Positions 25,484 to 36,063 are shown, counted from the stretch's first letter. The stretch is 64,000 nt of DNA from Lenzites betulinus (GCA_022264855.1 JABYQU010000041.1:62001-126000); one strand, 5' to 3'. The notes: generated by a model from the letters alone, not told the origin. Numbers and translations: made by a program.

Positions 25484-26587
25484 ATGAGGATCTCACAGAG
25501 CTCGTCCCTCTTCCTCGCCACCCTCGCCATCTCGTCCTCGTCGTCGACCCTCGCGGCGCCGACCGAGCCGGGTTCCCTCGACACTACCGGGCTCTCTTCC
25601 TCGTCCAGCATCCGCTCCCTGGCCATGGCAGGAAGAGCGGGAGACTCGATGAGTCTCGACTTCGGAGGTCCTGCGCATCAGGCGAATTCTGCGACGGTCA
25701 CAGGTAATCTACTTGACTTGCTGCCTGTCACATCATTCACTCACCTTGCCTCCACAGACACATCGATTCATCTCTCACATGACCGCAGAGACCTTCTGGG
25801 CCCTCTCCTGAGCCTCCTGGACGGCCTCCCGCTTGGACTAGGCTCTATCATCCAGAATATCTTGCAAGCCTTGGGTATACCGGGGGGTGGCGATGCTGCT
25901 ATAGAGTCGGTGTCCAACATGGGCAACGAACAACTTGCGGCGGTAAAGGCGGCCCTTCAGCAGGCGTTGAGTGGTATCAAAAACACGACGGGTAGTTTTG
26001 CCAATGGTGCCGTCGGGACCGTCGGTTCCGTCGGTTCCTCAATCCCGTCTTTACACAGGAGGGATGGTGGGCCTTCCGCCGCATCTTCAAGCATGATCTT
26101 CGCATCCCAATACCCTGCTTCTTCCTCGATTCACTCCACTGCAGGTACAAGCACTAGTCTCGAGGCTTTGGGGATCCCTACGCCTGCTGCCGCTCCTGCC
26201 TTGCCGGTTACTCCTCCTGCTCTGCCGGTTACTCCTCCTGCGCTGCCAGTCACTCCTCCTGCGCTGCCAGTCACTCCTTCTGCGCTGCCAGTCACTCCTC
26301 CTGCGCTGCCAGTCACTCCTCCTGCGCTGCCAGTCAGCCTTCCGTCGCCGCCTCTTGCGAAGAAGGTGCCTATGCCCACCGACGTAGCTCCTCCTAAAGG
26401 GCCGATTCCCAGGGACGCCCCGCCCATGTTCCCCGCGTACAAGGCCGCGGTTGCCCCCTCTTCAACCCCTACGTCGCTGGGTGCAGGATCAAGTGATGCT
26501 GCGAGCCCCAACACCATGGTTGCGTCTCAGTCCTCGGCCGCCGTCTCACAGTCCGCCGCGGCTTCTGCACCTTCTGTGCCAGCCTAG
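25484..26587 (+). CDS. Secreted Pro/Ser/Ala-rich repeat protein, function unknown
   Basis: Two exons (25484-25703, 25758-26587) give 349 residues; the 54-nt intron is in frame, so an unspliced form would also be open. A signal peptide is clear: MRISQSSSLFLATLAISSSS with cleavage probably after LAA. The middle has a hydrophobic helix-forming region (LLGPLLSLLDGLPLGLGSI, then Gly-rich IPGGGDAA) and a possible dibasic processing site (LHRR). From about residue 220 the seven-residue unit ALPVTPP is repeated seven times, then a Pro/Ser/Ala-rich tail follows. This looks like a cell-wall or extracellular structural protein; the repeat region should be O-glycosylated. No enzyme domain is seen. Confidence 0.8.
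   Translation: MRISQSSSLFLATLAISSSSSTLAAPTEPGSLDTTGLSSSSSIRSLAMAGRAGDSMSLDFGGPAHQANSATVTGNLLDLLPVTSFTHLASTDTSIHLSHDRRDLLGPLLSLLDGLPLGLGSIIQNILQALGIPGGGDAAIESVSNMGNEQLAAVKAALQQALSGIKNTTGSFANGAVGTVGSVGSSIPSLHRRDGGPSAASSSMIFASQYPASSSIHSTAGTSTSLEALGIPTPAAAPALPVTPPALPVTPPALPVTPPALPVTPSALPVTPPALPVTPPALPVSLPSPPLAKKVPMPTDVAPPKGPIPRDAPPMFPAYKAAVAPSSTPTSLGAGSSDAASPNTMVASQSSAAVSQSAAASAPSVPA
26198..26344 (+). repeat. 21-bp coding repeat (ALPVTPP), seven units
   Basis: Seven near-identical 21-bp units; unit 4 ends in Ser instead of Pro, and unit 7 diverges (ALPVSLP). Such arrays commonly vary in copy number between strains. Confidence 0.9.
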
Positions 26588-26899
26588 TGCATCGGGCTTG
26601 TTGTGTCCCTTCATGTCATGACGAGGTTACGGGTTTTGACTCATTATTACATCATTATACCACCTTCGTTTCAGAACTTTCACATTCTATACCGCCGCGG
26701 CAATATTCTACTTTTATTTTAATATCATATCATATGTCCATCTATAATTTTCATGTCGGCCGGATGAATGGTTGCGAATAATCGATGAACATAAGTCATT
26801 GAATGCCCTACGACTGCAAGGTATCGTACACAGAAAACATACTTCACTATCGCACCCCTTGGCCGCAGGCATTACCGGTACCGGTACCTTGAGCACAGG
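26588..26899. other. Convergent 3' intergenic region, AT-rich
   Basis: AT-rich relative to the surroundings, with T-rich runs around 26640-26730; probably polyadenylation signals of both neighbours. No gene seen. Confidence 0.5.
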
Positions 26900-28869
26900 C
26901 TACAACTCGCCTCCGATGGTGTACACCAACTTCCCGACAGTGCTGCCGCCCTTCGTCGTGAGGTCCCTATGCGCCTCGCGCGCGCCCTCGGTGGTGAAGG
27001 GGTACTGCTTGAAGATGTTGATCTTGAGGACGCCGCTGGCGACGTACCCGAACAGCTTCTCGCCGTAGTAGCGCGCCTCCTCTGGCGTGTATATGTAGTT
27101 CGCCATCCTGCGCGCACACACACACGCGTCGATGTTCATCGTCCGTATCCATATGCAGGTTCAGGTTCCGGGTCAGGGTCGAAAACGGGCACAGGTTCGC
27201 GCAGAACAGGCATTTGCGTTAGCACTCGTTCCCCTGCGCGGATGGGCGGACGCGCGACTCACGTAGGGCGCAGGAGCGCGAGGTTCTTCTCGACGAGCTT
27301 CAGGGGCGCGATCGGCTCGACTGCGCCGGACGCGTTCCCGACGCTCACGATCGTGCCCTTGCGGCGCGTGAGCTTGAAGTTGTCGAGGAAGCTAGAGCGA
27401 GCAGTGAGCAGTGTGTTTATGGTCTGTGAGTGGTGTGCGCGTGGATTGCGCGTGGGGGGACGGGGTCTCGCTGCGAGCGAGCGGAAAGCGGGGACTCGGA
27501 CTCGGACTCGAGAGCGGAGGATGGGGAGAGGCGAGATACGACTCTGAGGTCCGCTGCTGCGAGATGCGAAACGCAGGAGGCTGCATCGGCACAACTTCTG
27601 CGCAGGACGATACGAGCGCGGGTCCGATACGCGAAGCCGAAGTTGACCGCCGCAACGCCATGCAGGACCCAGGGCAAAGACCCTCGCCTTTGCCGGCGCA
27701 GAGCACGAATCGGTCACACGAGCAGCAAGAAAAACGACTCACGTGTCCTTGCCCACGCCGTCATACACGACATGCACGCCCTCCCCGCCCGTGAGCTCGA
27801 GCACGCGCGCGACAACGTCCTCCTGGGTGTACAATATGACGTGGTCCGCGCCGTGCGCGCGCGCGACCGCGGCCTTCGCGGCCGTCGACGTCGTCCCGAT
27901 GACCGTCGCGCCCGCGTGCTTCGCGAGCTGTGCGAGCAGCAGCCCGAACCCGCCCGCGACGGTGTGGATGAGCACGGTGTCGCCCGCGCGCACGCGGTAC
28001 GCCTCCTCGACGAAGGAGACGGCCGTGAGGCCCTGCAGCGTCGCGGCCGCGGCGGTCAGGAGCGACACGGACTCGGGGAGCGCGAACACTTTCGGCCAGG
28101 GGACCGAGATCGTGTCCGCGTGCACCCCCAGGAAGTTCTGGTGCCGCGGTGCGCGCGCGATGGCCGGGGGCGAGCGAGGGCAGAGGGGAGAAGGGAGAAC
28201 ATGAGAAGGGGTGCGAGAGGGAGGCAGTGGGAGAGTGACGTACGACGGCGACTTTGCTGCCGACTTTGAAGCCCCGCTTCTTGAACTCCTCGTTCTCGAG
28301 CACGGCAGGGTCGGTGGGCAGGCTCGTAATGGTGCCGGACGCCTCCATGCCCAGGATTTGGGGGAAGGACTTGATGGGGTACAGACCCTTCCTGTGGCCC
28401 CGCGTTAGTCCCGTGTGTACAAAGTCGTGGTTCGTTCATAGATAGGCCATCCACCTGTAGTATGTGTCGATGAAGTTGATGCCGCCATACGCGACCTGTG
28501 CGGCACGGGGGTTGTTGAGTCAATTCACTCGAACACTGCCGTGCGGGCATGCGATGAGTCGCGCACCTTTATGACGACGTTCTGCGGGCTGTGTGCAGGG
28601 AAGGGCACCGTCTTCTTCTCGAGGAGCTCGATGTCCCCCGTGCTGTCGATCGCGATAGCCTCGACGGTCTCCGGCAGCGACATTTTTGCTTCGACTGTAT
28701 GCGCGGGTGCTGGGGCAGTACTAGTACTGGTTAAATGACGCGCAAGCAGGCTCGTGCGTGCGGATGCTCTCTGCAGTGCGTTCAGTGCAAGACGCGGTTC
28801 GATGCGCTTGGCGCAGTGCTCTGCGGCGCGACGGGTCGTTCGGCGAAGGATGGCGGAGGATGGTATCAT
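26900..28869 (-). CDS. NADPH:quinone oxidoreductase (zeta-crystallin-like MDR), probably mitochondrial
   Basis: Six exons (28869-28567, 28495-28455, 28391-28244, 28137-27743, 27391-27263, 27107-26900) give 407 residues. The core has the GroES-like fold (NVVIKVAYGGINFIDTYYR) and the Rossmann NADPH site (VLIHTVAGGFGLLLAQLAK, the AxxGxxG variant of quinone reductases), then VIGTTSTAAK and VHVVYDGVGKDT. No zinc ligands, as expected for this class, which reduces quinones by one-electron transfer. The first 62 residues are rich in Arg, Ser and Ala with almost no acid residues (ILRRTTRRAAEHCAKR), a likely mitochondrial presequence. A second in-frame ATG at 28683 (MSLPETVEAIAID) would give the cytosolic, usual-length enzyme, so dual targeting is possible. 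Confidence 0.9.
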
Positions 28870-29414
28870 CGGCTTATCGCCCGAGATCGTGGCGTATTAT
28901 ATGCGTCTGCATAGGGTTCACCACAGTCCTGTGGTGGCCAGTGAGAACGGAGAAGGGGGGCTTATTCATCTCGACGCTATGTCTGAGAGCCGGGTGATCA
29001 CGTCGACGGGGCTCCGGGTGAAACTCCTAAAGCGGGCCGCGTGAGCCATGGCGAGCTGGCGTTGGGCAGTGGCGGGATGGCTTGAGCCCATGATTAACAA
29101 TAAAAATACTGGAAAGGGATGGAAATCCAACACGGTTGAGGAGGATAGATGTTGTACCATGGAGGTAGAGCCAGAGGTGGTGTCCGCCGTGATGGGACGT
29201 AATTAACGGTACGTACATATGGACGGGCGGCTCCGGCTAAGGTCGATGCTCTGTAATTATAGTATTACAATGAAGATACACCATACAACGAGCGAAGCTC
29301 CAAGCTACACGCAAGAGTACAACATTACTTTGCCCAGGAATGCTTGTAATGATACACCGTGCATCGGTGTCCCAGCGGATGACCCCGCAAATCACTGATA
29401 ATATGGACTGTTGG
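28870..29414. other. Intergenic, promoter of the quinone oxidoreductase
   Basis: Upstream of the oxidoreductase, downstream of the phosphatase. No supported gene or repeat. Confidence 0.45.
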
Positions 29415-30632
29415 TCATTGGGTTGCACTGTTCGTTTCAGCTGCCGACACGAAAGCAGCTACCAAGGCTTCGTAAATGAGGACGACCTGGTCGTCGCGCT
29501 GTACCATGCCAGGCCTCTGCTCCCGTAGCGAGTCAATCTCCTGCGCCACGAGGTCGGCCTTGAGCTCTTCCGGCAGCTCTCCAAGCGGAGACGGCGGTAA
29601 CGGCGGAACAGGCTCGCCCTCCTTATCCCCAGGAGAAAGAAATCGGTAGAAGCGCAGCAGCGACGAGAGCCCGATGAACGCCCCGGTACGCCCGACGCCC
29701 GCCGAGCAGTTCACCATGATCGGCGGGTTCGGGTCGAGGTCCGCGATCCCAGTGTAGAGCGACACGTCCCGGTTCGCCTCGTCGACGAGCCGCGTGAAGC
29801 GCAGGAGCCCCTCGCGGTCCTCGCGCGCGGGCACGCCGTGGTCGGGCCACGCCGCATAGAGTAAATGTTGGAAGACGACCGGGTCCCCCGCCGGCTTCCT
29901 GTCCTTCGCGAGCAGCTGCAGCGAGATGACGCTCTGCACGCAGTGTGCCTCCGCGATGGTCTTCGAGCGCACGAGGGTGACTTCGATAGGCGGATCCGAA
30001 CGTCCGCGGGCGGGCTCGATCACCCACGACTCGCCCTCCACGGGCGGGAAGTATACGTGCGCCTTACGGACACCGCGCTCGAGGTTTTGCGTCAGCTGGA
30101 CGACGGTGCGCACGCGGTTCAGGTTGCGCAGGTTGGAGAAGCGTGTTCCGGGAGGTGGGGAGACCCCCTCTATGATGACGCTGAGGAACGCGTGCGTGGT
30201 GTGGGGCAGGGGAGCTTGGGTCGCGATCCACCATTTCCCGCCCGCGAGTTCGCGCACCCAGTTGGCGTTCAGATATCTGCCAGATGTGCAGGAACATGAA
30301 CAGTCATGATTCGGTTCTCCAGGGCAGACGACGACGCGGGTGCGGTCGTACGGGAAGATGTCGGCGTAGCGGTTATCATGCTGGTTGTCGGGGTCGCAAG
30401 CGGCAGAAACAGCGTAGTAGGAAGCGTGGTCGGCCTTAACGGCGAGTGAGGACGCGATATGAGAAACCCAGCTGTGCTTTTTCGATGGGTGTGACTGGTG
30501 CTTCGATGCTGTGCGGGCCGCGAGGCGTATTTGCTCGCGTTTTTGGAGGGTGCGGAGGACGGTGGTGATATGGGCAGCGTTGTGAGCGCGCTCAAGCCAT
30601 GCTGGCATGCCGTGGATCGTGATATCGGCCAT
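29415..30632 (-). CDS. Protein tyrosine phosphatase, classical PTP domain
   Basis: Single-exon reading of 405 residues from MADITIHGMPAWLERA. The PTP domain spans about 90-400: NRYADIFPYDRTRVVV, SGRYLNANWVREL, WWIATQAPLPHT, WPDHGVP (WPD loop) and NCSAGVGRTGAFIG, the P-loop with catalytic Cys near residue 307 and Arg. The residue before the Cys is Asn where nearly all classical PTPs have His. The C-terminal helix has the Q-loop QRPGMVQRDDQVVL. It should dephosphorylate MAP kinases or other phosphotyrosine proteins in the cytosol. A 24-residue Cys-rich insert (CPGEPNHDCSCSCTSG) before SGRYLNAN could hide an unrecognised intron. Confidence 0.9.
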   Translation of the reverse strand: MADITIHGMPAWLERAHNAAHITTVLRTLQKREQIRLAARTASKHQSHPSKKHSWVSHIASSLAVKADHASYYAVSAACDPDNQHDNRYADIFPYDRTRVVVCPGEPNHDCSCSCTSGRYLNANWVRELAGGKWWIATQAPLPHTTHAFLSVIIEGVSPPPGTRFSNLRNLNRVRTVVQLTQNLERGVRKAHVYFPPVEGESWVIEPARGRSDPPIEVTLVRSKTIAEAHCVQSVISLQLLAKDRKPAGDPVVFQHLLYAAWPDHGVPAREDREGLLRFTRLVDEANRDVSLYTGIADLDPNPPIMVNCSAGVGRTGAFIGLSSLLRFYRFLSPGDKEGEPVPPLPPSPLGELPEELKADLVAQEIDSLREQRPGMVQRDDQVVLIYEALVAAFVSAAETNSATQ

Positions 30633-30875
30633 GAGGGTGAGGACAGCACTAGGAAAGAGGGTGGACGCGAGATGCAAGATGGTGCTGAGCAGAGGTAGAC
30701 ACTGCGCAGAGCAATCGATGACGTCCCCCACGTGATGGTTACCCCGCACATCTTCATCTTTCGGATTTTCTTGCCCTTGGACAATTGAGCCTCCTCTTCC
30801 AGACCTTTCTATAGGATACGCTGCTCTTGCTTCCAGCACCCAGCCAGTCGAACTGTCGGAGATCCTGTATAAGGC
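30633..30875. promoter_or_regulatory. Short divergent promoter, PTP and NR2C2AP-like genes
   Basis: 243 bp between start codons pointing apart, so both genes must share control sequences. No TATA box recognised. Confidence 0.5.
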
Positions 30876-31446
30876 ATGGCGGAGGAATGGCAGTCGCTGA
30901 TCAACGCGGACACCAAAATCAAGTATGCTCGCCCGATGAAACTATAGTCATAGACGTCTGAACATCTTCGCAGGGTCAGCTCGACGCTGGACAAAAGCGT
31001 TTCGAAGAAGGGCCTCACTGATGGGAGTCCGGAGACATGCTGGACATCTCAGCAGGTATGCATCACGAACATCTCTGCCGTTCCCAGCCCAAAATTTCCC
31101 TACCTTGCCCACCTCTTGACAGGGCATACCCCAATACATCCAGCTCTCGTTTCCCTCGCCTGTCATAGCGAAGCGTATAGAGCTCACCTTTCAAGGAGGG
31201 TTTGTTGGAACGAGGTGCTCCGTAGAGGCATTGCTGGCAGGAGATGCAGAGAGGCGATGGCAGGACTTGACTCGTATATTCCCCGAGGACGTGAACAGGA
31301 AGCAAACATTCGACCTCCCGTCAGAAGCGCAAGGAAGCGGAGATCGCAGAGTAGAGAGCATCAAGCTGGTGTTCGAGGAGAGCTCGGATTTTTTCGGGAG
31401 GGTGACTGTGTACGATTTGCGGGTGTTGGGTGTAATCACAACATAA
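30876..31446 (+). CDS. NR2C2AP/TRA16-like protein (F5/8-type C discoidin-like fold)
   Basis: Three exons (30876-30922, 30974-31055, 31123-31446) give 150 residues, about the length of human NR2C2-associated protein. Family signatures read through in order: STLDKSVSKKGLTDGSPETC (start of the beta sandwich), WTSQQGIPQYIQLSFPSPV, RIELTFQGGFVGTRCSVEAL, RIFPEDVNRKQTFDLP and FEESSDFFGRVTVYDLRVLG. In animals the protein binds the orphan nuclear receptor TR4, which fungi lack, so the fungal role must differ and is unknown. Intron phases keep every motif intact. Confidence 0.88.
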
Positions 31447-31835
31447 AGCCACACCAAGTGAGACCCTCAGTGTGTGTAGCAGCATTTCGAACGTTGATGA
31501 AGGATGAGACAAACGTGGCCGTGCAGTTGGAACTTGAGCTTGGAAGGCCATCCTCTGCTGAACGTAATGGGGCGCGCCCATGTGATCGTGATTGGCTGCC
31601 TCAAGGCGCGTGTCCGGCACGCGTTCCAGCTACTTGCGAAGGTCGCGCAGCGTAACCCAAGTTGCTCAAAGAAATTTATAAAAAATGGCTTCGTCCGGTC
31701 GTACGTATAAATATGTCTATGCTACATTCGAGACTAGCGAGAGTACCAAAGAGACCATAACGAAGATGCACGAGTGGTATACGAGGCGATTCTAATGATG
31801 CTTGACCTGCTGCTACGGGACGCACGCGAAGGCCC
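31447..31835. other. Convergent 3' intergenic region
   Basis: No supported gene or repeat between the two converging genes. Confidence 0.45.
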
Positions 31836-33468
31836 TTACTGAGGAATAAACGCCGTCATGCCCTGGAGGTTGTCGGTGTCTACAAAAGGTGCTTATCAGG
31901 ACGTGGTCTGCTTCGGAGTGCGTGCACACGTACTGATTGTGACACCAGCAGCCGAGGTAGGGCTCTTGAGGTCGAGCGTCTGGACGTGCTGGGCATCCCC
32001 AGGGCCGTTGAGAGCCAGGACCTCCACGGTCTGCGTTCCCGGTGCGAGCACATACATGAAGCTGGATGATAGTTCGTATTAGCCGACCCATTGACACCAC
32101 ACGTTTATAAGGGAGGACGCACTCCTTGTTGTTGACCGTAGCGATCTCATTGTCGATCGTAGCCGCGCCCTGAGTTTGGGGGTATTGCTAGTGGTACAAG
32201 ACAGTAAGCAGGCCGTCCCCATTCACAACCAGACAACAAACGCCGCACCTTCACGATCGACGCCTTGAGGTTGTCATCCACGTTGACCTCCGTCACGATC
32301 GCCGTGCCGATATCCGTGAGGTAGAAGTTGCCCGTCTTCTTGCTGAAGCTCGACCAGCACGTCGCGTTCTGCCCGTCGATCGCGACCGCCGCGCTCGCGT
32401 TCCCGCTCCCGAAGTCGAACACGTCGAACCCGACGCCCGGGTCCGTCGACAGCACCGCGTTCTTCCCCGGGATGAGCGTCATCGAGAACGGCAGCAGCCC
32501 GCCCTGCGGCGGCGCGACCGCGTTGAAGTCCGCGGAGAGGCTCCCGTCGTCCGCGACGTCCCACACGGCGATCATGCCGGGGGTCGGCGGCACGCCCTTG
32601 ACGGACGCGAGCAGCTGCGTGCCGTCCTCGCTGAACACGACGTGGCTCGTCGAGCCCGCGGGGCCGCTGGCGGGCGTGGTCTGGTTGAGGCCAAGGGAGC
32701 GCAGAGTGTTGGGGATCGCAGTGAGGCCCGTCTTCTTGTCAACTGTGTAGCAGCTGCGGCTTGAAGTTAGCATGACTACGACATGAACAGAAAAAATGGC
32801 GTACTTCACGCCGTTGACAGCACCGCCGTTGAGAACACAGAGGCGGGTGCCATCGCTGTTGAAGGCAAGCGACATGGGGAACTCGCCCTCGGAGGACACG
32901 GGGTCCCCGAGAGGCTGGATGTTCGTGGGCGTCTTGGAGTCGATCGAGAATAGGGATACGGTGTTGGATCCCGGCTACAGAGCGAATATTCAGTCCCATG
33001 GTCGAGGGGATGTCTGAAAAACAGGAACTCACGTTGACCGTCGCGAGGACCTCTCCCTTCGCCGAGGCCTTGATGGACCCCTGGGAGAAGAGAGCATCCG
33101 GTCCTACGGGGTCGGTGAGGCCGTGGGATCCACGGCCACCTGCGGCGACCGCGCGATCGAGGTTCTGTAGATCATTATGAGCCTTGTGGCACTTCCAGTA
33201 CCTTGCTAGCAACATACCAACGTGCCATCGGAGTTGATACTGGCGGCAATAATCCTGTTCTCGTCGCCCTCGTTCGTAATGACTGTTTACGGCGTCAGCA
33301 CCATGGAGGGGAATAAACATGCGGGTGAAACTCACAGTACACTGCACCGGCAGCGTCGAGGCGAGTCTGGGACGTCATCATCTTGGTATCCCGACGCTGC
33401 AGGGGAGCCGCGGAGACCAGGCTCGAGGCGGCAAAGATGGAAGCAACGGCTGCGAGAGTAAGCTGCAT
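31836..33468 (-). CDS. Secreted seven-bladed beta-propeller, lactonase/3-carboxymuconate cyclase-like
   Basis: Eight exons (33468-33336, 33282-33218, 33164-33033, 32974-32805, 32753-32249, 32187-32123, 32061-31934, 31879-31836) give 413 residues. A signal peptide (MQLTLAAVASIFAASSLVSA) ends near a dibasic site (PLQRRD). The mature part shows propeller blade strands: FITNEGDENRIIAASINSDG, GSNTVSLFSIDS, FPMSLAFNSDGTRLCVLNGG, STSHVVFSEDGTQLLASVKG, MIAVWDVADDGSL, NFYLTDIGTAIVTEVNVDD. This fits the YbhE/Lactonase family. Known members open lactones such as 6-phosphogluconolactone or cyclise carboxymuconate; secreted fungal paralogues are abundant in wood decayers but largely uncharacterised. Substrate not inferable. 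Confidence 0.87.
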
Positions 33469-34709
33469 CGTGATCTGCTTGAATACGGAGACTTCGTCAA
33501 GTTCAAGTTGGTAATAGTCGTCGAATATAAAATAGACAAAACAGAGAGCACAGCTCCTAGAATACGAAAGGGAGAAAGAGGAGCAGCTGGAGAAGACCGG
33601 GGCAAAGACGCGAGGGTCATTGAGCGACCTGGCGTATTTTATACCGGCGTACTGTTACTCCAGGTAGTGATTGGCCGAGTGAGGCCGAGGTTGCATCGGA
33701 TCCGTGTCGGCTACCGCCACCGCAACGCTGTCATGTACAGGCAATGCCATCTCGATATGCATCGGGGGTGCAGCGCTCAGGCTGAGCGGCTGACATAGGT
33801 GCGGGTATGTGGCGATGCCTGGCCGGACCCGGTTACGGGGAGAACGACAACATATCTAACAACGGACGCTAAGCAGACGATCAACTTCTCGCGTGGACGT
33901 TAGTAACCCTTGTATGAGATACGACTGCATTTTGACAACCCACCTGACGAAGACTGCGCTCCGGTTGGCTCAACTGAGGCGGGATTTGCATGGGGGCGAT
34001 GCGCGTGGTGACGGATTAGTGACACGCGATACCACTCAAACTCTGTAAGAAGACACATCCCATCATATACCTGCTTGTTCAGAAGCACTGATGTTGATCT
34101 CGTACCGCAGGCTGCAGGGTCTGTGTATATTCACACCAGCATCAGTGAAACGAACTCCTCGGACAGTTCCTACTAGCCGCCTGAACTATACCAGCAACCA
34201 GCGCCGTTCCAGCTGAGAGTTTCAATGAGCGGTGACGCTGACAGCGGTGTCATAAATTGTGGTAGAAGCCATAGCAATGCAACTTGTGAGGCCGCAATGT
34301 GAGGCTCACAGCCACCAGGAGGACCGCGGTCAATCACAGAACCACGGTAAGACATGGTTAGTAGGTATTCCATATTCCCTGGCATCACAGCGATGTGCCT
34401 CACCATACACCATCACGCCGGCAGATTAATGCTGACACGACGACCAAAAAACCGACCAGGCGGATGTGATTGGGTTCGTGCTGTCAAACTTTTGAAGGCC
34501 GTTGTGAGCCCGTACGGGCGTCAGGCTGCACACAGCGTACATGATATAGTAGTTCTTGTGAAGTCCCGAGTACTAGTCCCGAGTTGAGCTGCATAATATC
34601 TGTGTCGCTGCCGCCTACGTACAGAGCGCGAGAAAGTCAGTTGCACTCGTAGTTGAAGTTGTAGAACTTACGAAAAGAAGCGCCCGAAGCGCCCGCGTGA
34701 AAGGTGGTA
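33469..34709. other. Intergenic, no gene seen
   Basis: 1.24 kb upstream of the propeller gene, moderate GC, stop-rich in all frames. Likely its promoter on the left; nothing else recognised. Confidence 0.4.
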
Positions 34710-34967
34710 ACACGAGGGGCATTGGCCCATATTCCGGTCCTGAATAGGCTAGGAAGAGCTCCAGAACTGGACTCCTGTCCCCAGACTGGTTCAGGTCCGG
34801 AATCTCAGTCAATAAATTTACTTATCGCATAACAAATGAAACTAGAGTGGCGCTTTGTTCGCCATTGTCTAGGTTCCTAGCCTGTCTCCGGTCCTGAACA
34901 GGAGTCCAGTTCCGGGCATATTCCTGGCCTATTCAGGACTGGAATACGGTCCAATGCCCCTCGTGTA
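34710..34967. repeat. Inverted-repeat element (MITE-like)
   Basis: Bases 34710-34779 and 34897-34967 are imperfect inverted copies of each other (about 70 bp, roughly 85-90% matched by eye), separated by about 117 bp. Each arm begins acacgaggggcattgg from its outer end and shares tattcc, gtcctgaatagg and aactggactcctgt. No coding frame is inside, so it could be a non-autonomous transposon or a foldback. I could not identify a convincing target-site duplication. Confidence 0.75.
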
Positions 34968-35006
34968 ACTGGAAGATGCCGAGAGCTGCAGCCGGCAAAA
35001 GAAGAC

Positions 35007-35088
35007 CGACGCCAGCAGGATTCGAACCTGCGCCTCCAAAGGAGAACAGATTTCTAATCTGTCGCCGTAACCACTTGGCTATAGCGCC
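35007..35088 (-). tRNA. tRNA-Ser (anticodon AGA)
   Basis: Read on the minus strand, 82 nt with a class II layout: A box TAGCCAAGTGG, anticodon arm CAGAT/ATCTG with loop TTAGAAA (anticodon AGA, decoding UCU), a long variable arm (TCTCCTTTGGAGG), and T arm GCAGG-TTCGAAT-CCTGC containing the B box. The acceptor stem GGCGCTA pairs with TGGCGTC allowing two G-U pairs, with G as discriminator base. No intron is present. Confidence 0.94.
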
Positions 35089-35844
35089 TTACAATGGCTG
35101 TTACAGGTTGTACTCGAGTCATGTATTGTTTATCTTGAATCTGCTCAAGTTAACAATGAACATAGTTAGAAACTGGTACCGATCCTGGGGCGAGCCATGC
35201 AGTACTACTCCATGATGTCCATGGTAGCATGCAGAAGTCCCTTACCGTATACCATTGCCGAGGTTCCTGGTTTGCTAAGCTGCAGGGATGTGCATACTAG
35301 AGGCCTACCGGCCGACATCAAATGCCTTACTCAAGCGCACAACTGTGGCTTCACACAATAAGAGGTCGTCAAGATGTCAAGCTTGTCAAGAGTGGTATCG
35401 AGGTCGCGTCGCGACACAATAAGTGCATGGCTATGGATACAGATACAGTCTACAGATGCGGTACGGTAAGAATGGAAGGGAATGCGATGCCGTGAATGAC
35501 ATTGAATGCGAGTGTGTGATGTGTCGATCGGGGAAGAGGTTATGCGCGGGCGGAGCGTGCCGGGGTGGAAGATGACAATAGTGAGGACAACGCGGGGAGT
35601 GACGGTGAGGCGAGGGTTTATGATGGTGGTGCGGGGGAAAGGTAGTTTGTGATGGGATGGGCAAGGGTGCCTGGATAGTGGTCTCGGGGAAGGATCCGGC
35701 GGATCCAGCAACGGATGCTTGTTGTGTTCCGACGTCCTGAGGGAGCATCCTCTGCACTTCCGGGGGCGCGCGCCGTCAGTCCTCGTCCCAGACAAGGAGC
35801 GTCCGCCGCGCCCCATCCCGTAAATGAGGAACGCGCCCTCCCAT
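35089..35844. other. Intergenic, no gene seen
   Basis: Between the tRNA and the 3' end of a small gene. Pyrimidine-rich on the minus strand at 35400-35700; long open frames there are low-complexity chance readings. Confidence 0.4.
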
Positions 35845-36063
35845 CTACTTCCCGAACACCTTCTTGAACGAGCCGGTCTGGCTCGCCTGTGCGTGCTGGC
35901 CCTGCTGCGCGTTGTGCGCGTTGCTTGGCCGGAGCACGGCGTATAACGACTGCGCGTCGCGCGGGGACTGCTGGAAGGCCGAGAACGCGTGCGGGGACGC
36001 GGGGCCGGTGGGGAAGAAGCTCGACATCGGCGAGGATGGCGGCGACGTGTAGTAGGACGACAT
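35845..36063 (-). CDS. Small Ser/Pro/Gln-rich protein, function unknown
   Basis: Single exon, 72 residues, from MSSYYTSPPSSPMSSFFPTG to a basic end (TGSFKKVFGK). Composition is disordered with SP/PSSP motifs that could be phosphorylated. The frame stays open far upstream, but that part is CT-rich leader sequence with proline runs and I take the ATG at 36063 as the start. A TATA-like ataaaagg on the minus strand at about 36330-36336, 270 bp upstream, supports a transcription unit. Similar short proteins are common in basidiomycetes; I do not recognise a named family. Confidence 0.6.
   Translation of the reverse strand: MSSYYTSPPSSPMSSFFPTGPASPHAFSAFQQSPRDAQSLYAVLRPSNAHNAQQGQHAQASQTGSFKKVFGK

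Noticed and set aside
30633..30839. N-terminal extension of the tyrosine phosphatase
   Set aside because: The frame is open upstream but has no ATG; the first ATG at 30632 is preferred.
33469..34700. Possible retrotransposon LTR in the 1.2-kb gap
   Set aside because: No paired terminal repeats, primer-binding site or pol-like frame could be found by eye.
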